A stretch of DNA of 10,408 bases from an uncultured Eubacteriales bacterium (GTDB lineage Bacteria > Bacillota > Clostridia > Oscillospirales > CAG-272), in NCBI GenBank assembly GCA_905201895.1, contig CAJKPX010000074.1:1-10408 (forward strand), read 5' to 3'. The notes below the pieces were generated by a model. It saw only the letters and a program-made list of their open reading frames with translations, had not been told where the DNA came from and did not search any database. This document shows, one piece after another, positions 1 to 6,308 of this stretch. Made by a program: the position numbers and the translations under genes. Each line of letters begins with the position of its first letter. The stretch's first letter is position 1.

Positions 1-9
1 AGGCGTCGC

Positions 10-58
10 GACGTCAGGCACTTGTGCCCTGCGTCGGTAGCAACGGAACGTTGCGATG
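10..58 (+). repeat. Family D two-hairpin repeat unit, copy 1
   Basis: Two hairpins lie back to back. The first (10–35) pairs GACGTCAGGCAC with GTGCCCTGCGTC around a TT loop, with small bulges. The second (40–54) is GCAACG-GAA-CGTTGC, a perfect 6-bp stem. The same arrangement occurs inverted at about 1388–1447, with the shared pieces GCGTCGG and AGCAACGG(A/G)ACGTTGCGA. The second hairpin alone recurs at 1545–1564. What is seen is recurrence and dyad symmetry; a small non-autonomous palindromic element is inferred. Nothing in it codes for protein. Confidence 0.6.
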
Positions 59-131
59 GGGCCTACTACCCTGAAAAATTTGGAAGGATTGTTTTTTGAA
101 GGCATCTGTGATTTGCAGGAGAAATAGAACC

Positions 132-169
132 CTTTTAAGGCAGTATTTTTCTTTTAAGGCAGTATTTTT
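132..169 (+). repeat. 19-bp perfect tandem duplication
   Basis: The unit CTTTTAAGGCAGTATTTTT occurs twice with no spacer (132–150 and 151–169), about 75 bp before the recF start. The two copies are identical, so the duplication is recent or maintained. It could be a slippage product or a paired regulatory site; the sequence does not decide. The rest of 59–245 holds no gene that I can see, apart from the recF ribosome binding site. Confidence 0.8.
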
Positions 170-245
170 TCTGTAAGCAAACGAACCTTTTCTAATACGA
201 TAAAAAATAACCTTTTATTTCTGCGTGAGAGGAGGGAGTCCGCCA

Positions 246-1346
246 ATGATCTGTCACGCGATCAAAGTGAAAAATTTTCGCAACATTGCACAGGCGGAGC
301 TCACCTTTGATAACGGGGTAAACATCCTCGTTGGCAACAACGCGCAGGGAAAAACAAATCTGCTCGAGGCCATCAGCTTCACGGCGCTCGGCAAGAGCTT
401 TCGCACATCGCACGAGGAGGAGCTGATCCGCTTCGGGAGCGAGATGGCAGAGGTTTCGCTCGATTTTTCGGATTCGGTGCGCCGTCAGAACGTCACGGTC
501 CGCATGATGCGCGGAAAGCGGCGTCGGATCGAGCACAACCACGTGAAGGTGAGCAGGCTTTCCGACGTGGTTGGCGCCTTTCGCACAGTTCTGTTTTGTC
601 CCGAGCATCTGTCTTTGATCAAGGATGGACCAGGGGAGCGGAGAAATTATCTCGACATTGCGCTCTCGCAGCTCTATCCCGTTTATCTGAAAAGCCTGCA
701 GCGCTACAATCAGATTCTCAAGCAGCGCAATCAGCTCATTCGCGCCGCCGAGGACGACCGCAAGACCTTTTCGCAAACGGTGGAGTTCTGGTCGTCGCAG
801 CTTGCACGCGAGGCGGCTGTGATCGCGCGCTACCGCACCGAATATATTACGCGCGCCGAGGTTCACGTGCGCACCTGCTTTGCCGAAATGACGGGAGACG
901 TTGAAGCGCCGAGCTTGATCTATGCAGGCTCCTCGCATCTGGAGCCCGACGAATACCGCGATCTCGAGCGCACCGAGAAAAGCTATTTTGATCTCTTGAT
1001 GAACCACCACGATCGCGAGATCGGGGCGGGGACCACGCTTTGGGGAATTCACAAGGACGATATCGAGATCACAATCAATGACCGTCCCGCACGCGCCTTT
1101 GCCTCTCAAGGGCAGCAGCGATCGCTCGCGCTTGCCATGAAGCTTGCCGAGGGTGAGGTCTGCGCCGCCATCACGGGCGAGCGCCCCGTGTTCCTCTTTG
1201 ACGACGTTTTTTCCGAGCTCGATTCGCGCCGCCGCGCCTATCTTTCCTCCAAAATTCTCGACCGCCAGGTGATTATCACCACCTGCGAGCCCTCGGGCAT
1301 CGCGGGCGGCAAGATCATCAACGTTGAAAACGGCAGGTATTTTTAG
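246..1346 (+). CDS. recF: DNA replication and repair protein RecF
   Basis: This is the SMC-like ABC ATPase that binds gapped DNA and, with RecO and RecR, helps load RecA for recombinational repair. The 366-residue length is normal for RecF. The N-terminus reads ICHAIKVKNFRNI, typical of the family. Walker A is GNNAQGKTN (residues 30–38), the ABC signature is SQGQQRSLALAMKL (about 287–300), Walker B is VFLFDD (315–320), and the D-loop SELD follows at 323–326. I chose the ATG at 246 because AGGAGG at 230–235 sits 10 nt upstream; a GTG at 225 is in frame but lies on top of that site and adds a non-family leader. Upstream in relatives one expects dnaN and an S4-domain gene, but neither is in the window. 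The gene looks intact. Confidence 0.97.
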   Translation: MICHAIKVKNFRNIAQAELTFDNGVNILVGNNAQGKTNLLEAISFTALGKSFRTSHEEELIRFGSEMAEVSLDFSDSVRRQNVTVRMMRGKRRRIEHNHVKVSRLSDVVGAFRTVLFCPEHLSLIKDGPGERRNYLDIALSQLYPVYLKSLQRYNQILKQRNQLIRAAEDDRKTFSQTVEFWSSQLAREAAVIARYRTEYITRAEVHVRTCFAEMTGDVEAPSLIYAGSSHLEPDEYRDLERTEKSYFDLLMNHHDREIGAGTTLWGIHKDDIEITINDRPARAFASQGQQRSLALAMKLAEGEVCAAITGERPVFLFDDVFSELDSRRRAYLSSKILDRQVIITTCEPSGIAGGKIINVENGRYF

Positions 1347-1360
1347 GAGAAAGTGGGATA

Positions 1361-1545
1361 TGCGGGGAAAACTTTTTGTAAAAAAAATCGCAACGTCCCG
1401 TTGCTGTTCGAAGCCCGACGCAAGCGTCGCTTGCGTCCGGCGTTCGGTTTTCCGACACCTTTCAAGAACTTTTCCGAAACAATTTTTATTGTGTGATGGG
1501 GTGCGCATCGTCTCAGGACATAGGTATTGCCAATTGCCGTCAACA
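1361..1545 (+). repeat. Family A extended repeat, copy 1, interrupted by a family D unit
   Basis: This fills most of the 350-bp gap between recF and the next gene; I see no gene in the gap. The left arm GCGGGGAAAACTTTTTGTAA starts at 1362. The expected right arm resumes only at about 1447 (GTTTTCCGACACC), followed by TTTCAAGAACTTTT and a tail ending ATAGGTATTGCCAATTGCC (1520–1538). The tail aligns with the minus strand of 6309–6400 (ATAGGTACTGCCGATTGCCC there), so the element extends well beyond its hairpin. Between the arms lie about 60 bp that match the inverted family D unit. Element identity is inferred from these internal matches only. Confidence 0.6.
1388..1447 (-). repeat. Family D two-hairpin repeat, inverted copy nested in family A
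   Basis: Read on the minus strand, this has the same order as 10–58: a hairpin ending GCGTCGG, then AGCAACGGGACGTTGCGA (one mismatch to copy 1). The first hairpin contains a perfect 21-nt palindrome, GACGCAAGCG-T-CGCTTGCGTC (1417–1437), which can be extended outwards with one mismatch and one bulge to about 1409–1446. Both ends coincide with the break in the surrounding family A copy, which suggests insertion as a discrete unit. No coding content is seen. Confidence 0.55.
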
Positions 1546-1564
1546 GCAACGGAACGTTGCGATG
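1545..1564 (+). repeat. Family D second hairpin alone
   Basis: AGCAACGGAACGTTGCGATG is identical to positions 39–58 and forms the stem GCAACG-GAA-CGTTGC. Here it directly follows the family A tail instead of the first family D hairpin. The rest of the gap to 1696 is A-rich and holds no gene that I can support. Confidence 0.6.
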
Positions 1565-1696
1565 ACACCAAAGACCCTGCCGGCACTACCGATAAAGAAA
1601 AACACCCGCGAAAAAGCGAATTTCCCACAGCCTTCCTCCGGCATGAGCCGGCGATGTTTGTGCCTTACAATTTCAAAAAAGATAAAAAAGAAGAAT

Positions 1697-2332
1697 ATGA
1701 AAACAAAACATTTTGAAAAAAAACTGCCCGAGGGATACCAACAGGTATTCTATTTGAATGCCAAATCGGTCAAGGTAGGCGTGATCATGAATCTGATCGC
1801 GTTGGTGATCCTGGCGCTTGTGATGGTGGTAGCAATTATATTGATGATTTTGACGGGCAATTCAGACAGAGGCGGATACTACGTTGACGACGGTCGGTTC
1901 ATAATTGCAATGATGGTATTTATCGTTGTTATGTTAGCCTACATTGTTCTACACGAGCTGGTGCATGGAATTGCTTACAAATGGCTCACAGGTGAAAAAT
2001 TGACCTTTGGCATCAGTTGGAGCTGTGCGTTTTGCGGTGTTCCGAATATTTACGTCAAAAGGCGTGTTGCTTTGATCTCATGCGCCGCGCCGCTTGTGGT
2101 ATTCAGCATCTTTTTTCTTGCTCTTGCGGGTTGGTATCTTTTTGTAAATTCATGGTATTACCTGCTCACCGCGGTTCTGTTCGGGCTTCATTTGGGCGGC
2201 TGTTCAGGCGATATCTATATCATTTTGCTGCTTTTATTCAAATACCGTGATCCCGAAACGCTGATTCGGGACACAGGACCCGAGCAAACGGTCTACGTTC
2301 CGATTTCGGATTGCGAGCGAGAGGGAGAATAA
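1697..2332 (+). CDS. Membrane zincin-type metalloprotease, DUF3267-like
   Basis: A 211-residue membrane protein with a zinc-peptidase motif HELVHG at residues 86–91, inside the second of about four hydrophobic segments (roughly 29–54, 67–90, 120–150, 150–180). A GGCSGD motif ends at Asp172 and could supply the third zinc ligand by analogy with membrane zincins; that is an inference. The pattern fits the DUF3267 putative zincin peptidase family; its substrates are unknown to me. I chose the ATG at 1697 because an upstream in-frame start (1493) would translate repeat sequence. The ribosome site is weak (AAGAAG). The gene lies 350 bp after recF and ends 4 nt before remB, with remB's ribosome site inside its last codons. 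It uses more TTG, TTA and ATA codons than its neighbours, hinting at acquisition. Confidence 0.8.
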   Translation: MKTKHFEKKLPEGYQQVFYLNAKSVKVGVIMNLIALVILALVMVVAIILMILTGNSDRGGYYVDDGRFIIAMMVFIVVMLAYIVLHELVHGIAYKWLTGEKLTFGISWSCAFCGVPNIYVKRRVALISCAAPLVVFSIFFLALAGWYLFVNSWYYLLTAVLFGLHLGGCSGDIYIILLLLFKYRDPETLIRDTGPEQTVYVPISDCEREGE

Positions 2333-2336
2333 ATTC

Positions 2337-2609
2337 ATGTATCTGCACGTTGGAAACAATCAGAATATCCGCATTCGTGACATCGTTGGAATTTTCGATG
2401 CCGACACGGCAACCGTTTCGGCGGTGACGAAAAAATATATCAACGCTGCCAATGCGGGGGGAAGGGTTCAATTTGCATCCGAGGAAATTCCCAAGTCCTT
2501 TGTTCTTTATCGCAATCGCAGAAAAAAATGCTATGCGATCTGCTTCTCGCAGCTTTCCACCGCCTCGCTCTGCGGCAGAGTGGAGCAATTCGGCGGCTTT
2601 GAGGGGTAA
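2337..2609 (+). CDS. remB: Extracellular matrix regulator RemB (DUF370, YaaB-like)
   Basis: A 90-residue protein starting MYLHVGNN with RDIVGIFDADT at about 14–24, followed by PKSFVLY and SQLSTASLCGR. This is the layout of the B. subtilis YaaB/RemB family, which begins MYIHLG and has RDIVGIFD and PKS(I/F)V at matching places. RemB is known in Bacillus as a small DUF370 regulator tied to matrix gene expression, and its gene lies between recF and gyrB there, exactly as here. The start is supported by AGGGAG at 2322–2327, 9 nt upstream, lying inside the end of the previous gene, so translation is probably coupled. Its target genes in this organism cannot be read from the window. Confidence 0.9.
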   Translation: MYLHVGNNQNIRIRDIVGIFDADTATVSAVTKKYINAANAGGRVQFASEEIPKSFVLYRNRRKKCYAICFSQLSTASLCGRVEQFGGFEG

Positions 2610-2719
2610 GAGAAAAAATACAGATGAATAGATTAAAAAAACAAAAAAGCTCGAACATAAACAGAGACCGATCATAGCGGTGCAAAACACCCTTGCGGTC
2701 TGCAGAAACACGAAAGGAG

Positions 2720-2737
2720 AAACGCGCTTGCGCGTTT
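2720..2737 (+). promoter_or_regulatory. Perfect hairpin in the gyrB leader
   Basis: AAACGCGC-TT-GCGCGTTT is a perfect 8-bp stem with a 2-nt loop, 38 nt upstream of the gyrB ATG. A GAGGAGG follows it at once (2738–2744), in addition to the true ribosome site AAAGGAG (2764–2770). It could affect leader structure or translation. There is no T-run, so it is not an intrinsic terminator. No convincing promoter is seen in 2610–2774. Confidence 0.5.
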
Positions 2738-2774
2738 GAGGAGGTTCTGTGAGGAATCTTCTCAAAGGAGACAC

Positions 2775-4748
2775 ATGGAAGAAAAGCATGTTTACGACGA
2801 AAGTCAGATTCAGGTATTGGAGGGACTCGAGGCAGTCCGAAAGAGACCGGGTATGTATATCGGGTCGACCTCGGCGCGCGGCCTGCACCATCTGGTATAC
2901 GAGATCGTGGACAACTCGATCGACGAGGCGCTGGCGGGTCGCTGTAAACGGATTGAGGTCATTCTGCATCCCGACGACAGCGTTTCGGTTCGTGACGACG
3001 GTCGCGGCATCCCGAGCGGAATTCACCCCAAAATGGGCATTCCCACGCTCGAGGTAGTCTACACCGTGCTCCACGCGGGCGGAAAATTCGGCGGCGACGG
3101 CTACAAATATTCGGGCGGTCTGCACGGCGTTGGTGCGTCGGTTGTAAACGCGCTCTCGGAGTGGGTGGAGATCGACAACTGCCACGAGGGCAGACGCTAC
3201 ACCGAGCGCTTTGAGAGAGGCCACGTGGCGCGTCCCTTCCGCGACGAGGGAGAGACCGATGCCCACGGTCTTTACGCGCGCTTCAAGCCCGACCCCGAAA
3301 TGTTTGAGGAGACGGTGTTTGATTATGACACGCTGCTCAAGCGTCTGCGCGAGCAAGCCTTCCTCAACGGCGGCGTGAACATCTGTCTGCGCGACGAGCG
3401 TGCACCGCAGGAGGACGGAACCTTCCGCGAGGACGATCTTTGCTATGACGGCGGTATCCGTTCGTTTGTGGAATATATCAACGAGCAGAAGCACTGCGAG
3501 GTGGTACATCCCGAGGTAATCTACATGCGCGCCGAGCGCGAGGATTGGGTTGCCGAGGTTGCGCTGCAGTATAACGATTCCTACAACGAAATGCTGCTCA
3601 CCTTTGCAAACAACATCAACACGGTTGAGGGCGGAACGCACGAGATCGGATTTAAGACGGCGCTGACCAAGGTATTCAACGATTACGGTCGTAAATACAA
3701 CATCATGAAGGACAGCGACAAGAACCTATCGGGCGAGGACGTTCGCGAGGGACTTTCAGCGGTGGTTTCGGTCAAGCTCACCGAGGCACAGTTTGAGGGT
3801 CAGACCAAGGGCAAGCTCGGAAACAGCGAGATGAGAAAGTACGTCTATGATCTTGTCACCGAAAAGCTTGCCGAATATCTTGAGGAAAATCCCGGCGTTG
3901 GCAAGGCAATTCTCGACAAGGCACTCGCGGCATACCGTGCGCGTGAGGCGGCGAGAAAGGCACGCGAGGCAACCCGTCGCAAGGGACTGCTCGAGGGCTC
4001 CACGCTGCCGGGCAAGCTTGCCGACTGTCAGGAGAAAAACGCCGAGCTCACCGAGCTCTATCTGGTGGAGGGAGACTCTGCAGGAGGCTCTGCAAAGCAG
4101 GGCAGAAACTCGCGCTTCCAGGCGATCCTGCCTCTGCGCGGTAAGGTGCTCAACGTGGAAAAAACGCGACTGGACAAGGTGTATTCCAACCTCTCGCTCA
4201 TTCCGATCATTCAGGCGCTGGGCTGCGGCATCGGTGAGGAATTCGACCCCGCCAAGCTGCGCTACGGCAAGATTATCATTATGGCGGACGCCGACGTCGA
4301 CGGCTCGCACATCCGCATCCTGCTGCTCACCTTCTTCTTCCGTCACATGAAGAAGCTGATCGAGGACGGTCACGTGTTCTTCGCACAGCCGCCGCTCTAT
4401 AAAATCTACCGCAAGGGCGCAAAGCTCGGAAACGAGCGCTACGCCTACACCGAGGAGGAAAAAGAGGAGATCGTTGCCGAAATGGGCGGCGTGAACATCG
4501 AAGCCGACCGCTATAAGGGTCTTGGTGAAATGAACCCCGAGCAGCTCTGGGAAACCACGATGGACCCCGCACACCGCACCATCCTGCGTGTTTCGATCGA
4601 GGACGCAATGGCTTGCGACGAAATGTTCTCGCTCCTCATGGGCGACAAGGTTGAGCCCGCCGCGTCTTTATCGAGCAAAACGCAAAATTCGCCGAGAATT
4701 TGGATATTTAAGGAAAGGTGTTTTTTGCGGGGAAGAAACTTTTTGTAA
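2775..4748 (+). CDS. gyrB: DNA gyrase subunit B, with apparent 3'-end frameshift
   Basis: The ATPase subunit of DNA gyrase; with GyrA it introduces negative supercoils. From the ATG at 2775 (AAAGGAG just upstream) the protein starts MEEKHVYDESQIQVLEGLEA, a typical GyrB start; the in-frame TTG at 2736 is rejected. The GHKL ATPase motifs are EIVDNSIDEA (43–52), RDDGRGIP (73–80) and GLHGVGASVVNALS (115–128). The TOPRIM domain has LVEGDSAGGSAKQGRN with Glu432, and DADVDG with Asp505, Asp507 and Asp509. The family ending continues through MGDKVEP, then breaks: as sequenced, the last residues (ASLSSK… to 4748) are foreign and run into repeat A2. Adding one C near 4656 restores RRVFIEQNAKFAENLDI and a stop at 4709–4711, giving 645 residues, normal for GyrB. 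Sequencing error is the likeliest cause. Confidence 0.95.
   Translation: MEEKHVYDESQIQVLEGLEAVRKRPGMYIGSTSARGLHHLVYEIVDNSIDEALAGRCKRIEVILHPDDSVSVRDDGRGIPSGIHPKMGIPTLEVVYTVLHAGGKFGGDGYKYSGGLHGVGASVVNALSEWVEIDNCHEGRRYTERFERGHVARPFRDEGETDAHGLYARFKPDPEMFEETVFDYDTLLKRLREQAFLNGGVNICLRDERAPQEDGTFREDDLCYDGGIRSFVEYINEQKHCEVVHPEVIYMRAEREDWVAEVALQYNDSYNEMLLTFANNINTVEGGTHEIGFKTALTKVFNDYGRKYNIMKDSDKNLSGEDVREGLSAVVSVKLTEAQFEGQTKGKLGNSEMRKYVYDLVTEKLAEYLEENPGVGKAILDKALAAYRAREAARKAREATRRKGLLEGSTLPGKLADCQEKNAELTELYLVEGDSAGGSAKQGRNSRFQAILPLRGKVLNVEKTRLDKVYSNLSLIPIIQALGCGIGEEFDPAKLRYGKIIIMADADVDGSHIRILLLTFFFRHMKKLIEDGHVFFAQPPLYKIYRKGAKLGNERYAYTEEEKEEIVAEMGGVNIEADRYKGLGEMNPEQLWETTMDPAHRTILRVSIEDAMACDEMFSLLMGDKVEPAASLSSKTQNSPRIWIFKERCFLRGRNFL
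4656..4711 (+). other. gyrB: gyrB one-base deletion and the displaced true C-terminus
   Basis: The sequence reads GAG CCC GCC GCG TCT in the gyrB frame. Inserting one C after CCC gives GAG CCC CGC CGC GTC TTT ATC, and translation then continues RRVFIEQNAKFAENLDI to a TAA at 4709–4711. That is the conserved GyrB ending. The missing base lies in a C run, where consensus errors are common. No classical slippery heptamer for programmed shifting is visible at the site. Confidence 0.85.
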
Positions 4749-4790
4749 AAAGTTTCTCCCCCGCACCCCCTCTTCAAAAACCTTCCAGAA
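4727..4790 (+). repeat. Family A hairpin repeat, copy 2
   Basis: An 18-bp near-perfect stem (4727–4744 with 4747–4764, one mismatch, loop GT), followed by ACCCCCTCTTCAAAAACC. It begins 16 nt after the restored gyrB stop, and the frameshifted reading frame ends in its loop (TAA 4746–4748). The tail after 4780 differs from copies 1 and 3. It lacks a T-run after the stem on either strand, so I do not call it an intrinsic terminator, though the stem could still protect the mRNA end. Confidence 0.75.
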
Positions 4791-4848
4791 GGTGGATCAA
4801 GGTGTCAAGGGAATGCTCATTATCTCAAGGTATATATCTTTTTCATGA

Positions 4849-4953
4849 GTCATTCTGAGCGTGCTTTAGCCCGCGAAGAATCTTCTAACCTGTCGTAACT
4901 GTTTGAAAAAGTTAGTAGATTCTTCGCACGCTCACGCGGCTCAGAATGACCCG
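4849..4953 (+). repeat. Family B long inverted repeat, copy 1
   Basis: The left arm (4849–4889) runs from GTCATTCTGAGC through GCGAAGAATCTTCTAAC, and the right arm (4911–4950) is its imperfect reverse complement, GTTAGTAGATTCTTCGC…GCTCAGAATGAC. The last 37 nt (4917–4953) are identical to 6265–6301. The arms pair at both ends with a mismatched middle, and about 20 nt form the loop. It resembles a miniature inverted-repeat or REP-like element. No protein is encoded. Confidence 0.75.
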
Positions 4954-5120
4954 AAAAAAAGAAAAAGTAACAAAGGGAAAATAAAACGTCAAGATATGCA
5001 AAAAACATTTCCTACAAAACTGTTCCGCATATAAACGCAATGATTTTCTCCCACAACCTTTGATTTTTATTCGTCACAATACGCTCTCAAAGACCCCTTG
5101 GGGGATCGAAAAGGAACCGT
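4954..5120 (+). other. Non-coding mreC leader, A+T-rich
   Basis: Together with the two repeats before it, this makes a gap of more than 400 bases after gyrB without a gene. The stretch is A+T-rich and presumably holds the mreC promoter, but I find no convincing −35/−10 pair. TTGATT at 5060 has no good partner at normal spacing. The only clear signal is the mreC ribosome site AAAAGGAA (5109–5116). Confidence 0.4.
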
Positions 5121-5954
5121 ATGAAATTATTTCAAAACAAATTTTTTATCGTATGCCTTTGCGTGGCGGTGGTGCTCTGCGCCGTGCCGTCAACCCTTGC
5201 GATCATGGGCTACCGTGGGCTCGCCGAGGATATCGTGGGAACCCTCACCGCGCCGCTTCGTTGGTGCGTTATGGGGATTGTAAACGGCGTGGAAGGCATC
5301 GGACGCTATTTCACGAGCATTGATGCCCTGCGGGCTGAAAACGAGGCTTTGAGGGAAGAAATTTCGTCTCTGCGCGAGGACCTCGACCGTGAGGCGATTC
5401 TCGAAGCCGAAAACGAGCGCCTGCGTGAGTATCTGAAAATTAAAGAGGAGCATCCCTCCTTTCTGATGCTGGAGGGAATGGTGATCGGATATAGCGCCGA
5501 CAGCACCGCTTCTAAATTCACGATCAACCGAGGATCGGTCAACGGGGTGGAAAAAAACATGCCCGTGATCGTTCGGCAGGGCGTTGTGGGCTACGTTTCC
5601 GACGTTGGGCTCACCTGGTGCACCGTTACCACCATTCTCGAGCAGAACAGCTCGATCGGTGCTTATCTGCCGCGATCGGGCGCGAGCGGAATTCTCACGG
5701 GCGACTATACGCTGGCACAGCAGGGTCTTTGCAGGATCGAATATATGGAGGTCGGCTCCGACGTGCAGGTTGGCGATCGCGTTTATTCCAACGGCAACGG
5801 TAGCATTTATCCCCCCGACGTCCTCATTGGTGAGGTGGTTTCGGTCGAGATCGACGAATACAGTCGCGTGACCTACGCAAACGTGCGCCTGTCGGTCGAT
5901 TTTTCCGCCCTGCGTTGGGTCGTGATCCTCACGGGATATGACACCGCCGCATAA
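5121..5954 (+). CDS. mreC: Rod shape-determining protein MreC
   Basis: A 277-residue scaffold of the elongation (rod) complex that links the cytoskeleton to the cell-wall synthases outside the membrane; the length is normal. There is a short cytoplasmic start, one membrane helix (about 8–28, KFFIVCLCVAVVLCAVPS), a coiled coil (about 66–110, heptads such as ALRAENEALREEISSLRED), then the beta-domain with family features such as GSVNGVEKNMPVIVRQGVVG and SGASGILTGD. The ATG at 5121 follows AAAAGGAA. It is presumably co-functional with mreD 500 bp downstream, but the gap of repeats between them is unusual because the two are normally adjacent. No mreB is in the window. The reading frame is intact. 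Confidence 0.95.
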   Translation: MKLFQNKFFIVCLCVAVVLCAVPSTLAIMGYRGLAEDIVGTLTAPLRWCVMGIVNGVEGIGRYFTSIDALRAENEALREEISSLREDLDREAILEAENERLREYLKIKEEHPSFLMLEGMVIGYSADSTASKFTINRGSVNGVEKNMPVIVRQGVVGYVSDVGLTWCTVTTILEQNSSIGAYLPRSGASGILTGDYTLAQQGLCRIEYMEVGSDVQVGDRVYSNGNGSIYPPDVLIGEVVSVEIDEYSRVTYANVRLSVDFSALRWVVILTGYDTAA

Positions 5955-6026
5955 TATTTTGTGAAATGATTAGATTATAGTTTATCGGAAAGCCTTGCCT
6001 CTATCATTCTCGCAAGAAAAATGTAA

Positions 6027-6090
6027 CCTTGTAGGGACCTGACGCCGGGCGGCGTAACGCCCGACGGTCCGCAATCCGAAAATGTTACAC
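6027..6090 (+). repeat. Family C hairpin repeat, copy 1
   Basis: It starts CCTTGTAGGGACC (6027–6039), a string repeated at 6134–6146. GGACC (6035–6039) pairs with GGTCC (6066–6070), enclosing CGGGCG-GCGTAA-CGCCCG (6046–6063). The outer TGTAAC (6022–6027) and GTTACA (6084–6089) are also inverted. The structure is clear; the element class is inferred. The 72 bases before it (5955–6026) show nothing recognisable. Confidence 0.6.
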
Positions 6091-6133
6091 GCATTATGGC
6101 ATGCATGATTACCTGCGCCCGTTGCTGCATTTT

Positions 6134-6160
6134 CCTTGTAGGGACCGGCTATCCTTTCCT
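6134..6160 (+). repeat. Family C fragment, copy 2
   Basis: CCTTGTAGGGACC at 6134–6146 is identical to the start of copy 1, but the hairpin arms do not follow. It runs straight into a family B copy, so this looks like a truncated or interrupted element. Confidence 0.4.
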
Positions 6161-6161
6161 C

Positions 6162-6301
6162 GGGTCATCTCTGAGAAAAAGTGCTCCGCACTTTAGCGAC
6201 ACGCAAGGCGTTGTCGCGCGCGCAAGCCCCGAAGGATCTTGATACTTTTTTCAAGAAAACTACAAGATTCTTCGCACGCTCACGCGGCTCAGAATGACCC
6301 G
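6162..6301 (+). repeat. Family B long inverted repeat, copy 2
   Basis: The left end GGTCATCTCTGAG (6162–6174) is inverted against CTCAGAATGACC near 6299, and GAAGGATCTTG against CAAGATTCTTC further in. The final 37 nt (6265–6301) are identical to copy 1. The interior carries a different hairpin-rich insert (AAAGTGC-TCC-GCACTTT at 6179–6195, and CGCGCGCG near 6215). It belongs to the 504-bp geneless mosaic between mreC and mreD. Confidence 0.65.
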
Positions 6302-6308
6302 TGGAGGG

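Noticed and set aside
225..245. GTG start for recF seven codons upstream
   Set aside because: It overlaps the ribosome site of the ATG at 246 and adds a leader not seen in RecF.
1..245. Replication origin at the window start
   Set aside because: The gene context suggests proximity to an origin, but I see no cluster of DnaA boxes (TTATCCACA-like) or a DnaA gene here.
192..1628. Long open frame on the minus strand opposite recF
   Set aside because: It is the antisense shadow of recF, with no family motifs and no ribosome site; recF has complete ATPase motifs on the + strand.
1493..1696. Extended N-terminus for the DUF3267-type gene
   Set aside because: The extra 68 codons translate repeat sequence; the ATG at 1697 gives a normal start.
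2238..3641. 467-codon minus-strand open frame spanning remB and gyrB
   Set aside because: It covers two well-supported + strand genes and an intergenic leader, and shows no protein family features.
4650..4665. Programmed frameshift in gyrB
   Set aside because: No slippery heptamer is visible, and such a device is not known to me at the GyrB end; loss of one C from a run is simpler.
4727..4764. Family A hairpins as intrinsic terminators
   Set aside because: The stems are strong, but no T-run follows on either strand; the T-rich part is inside the stem.
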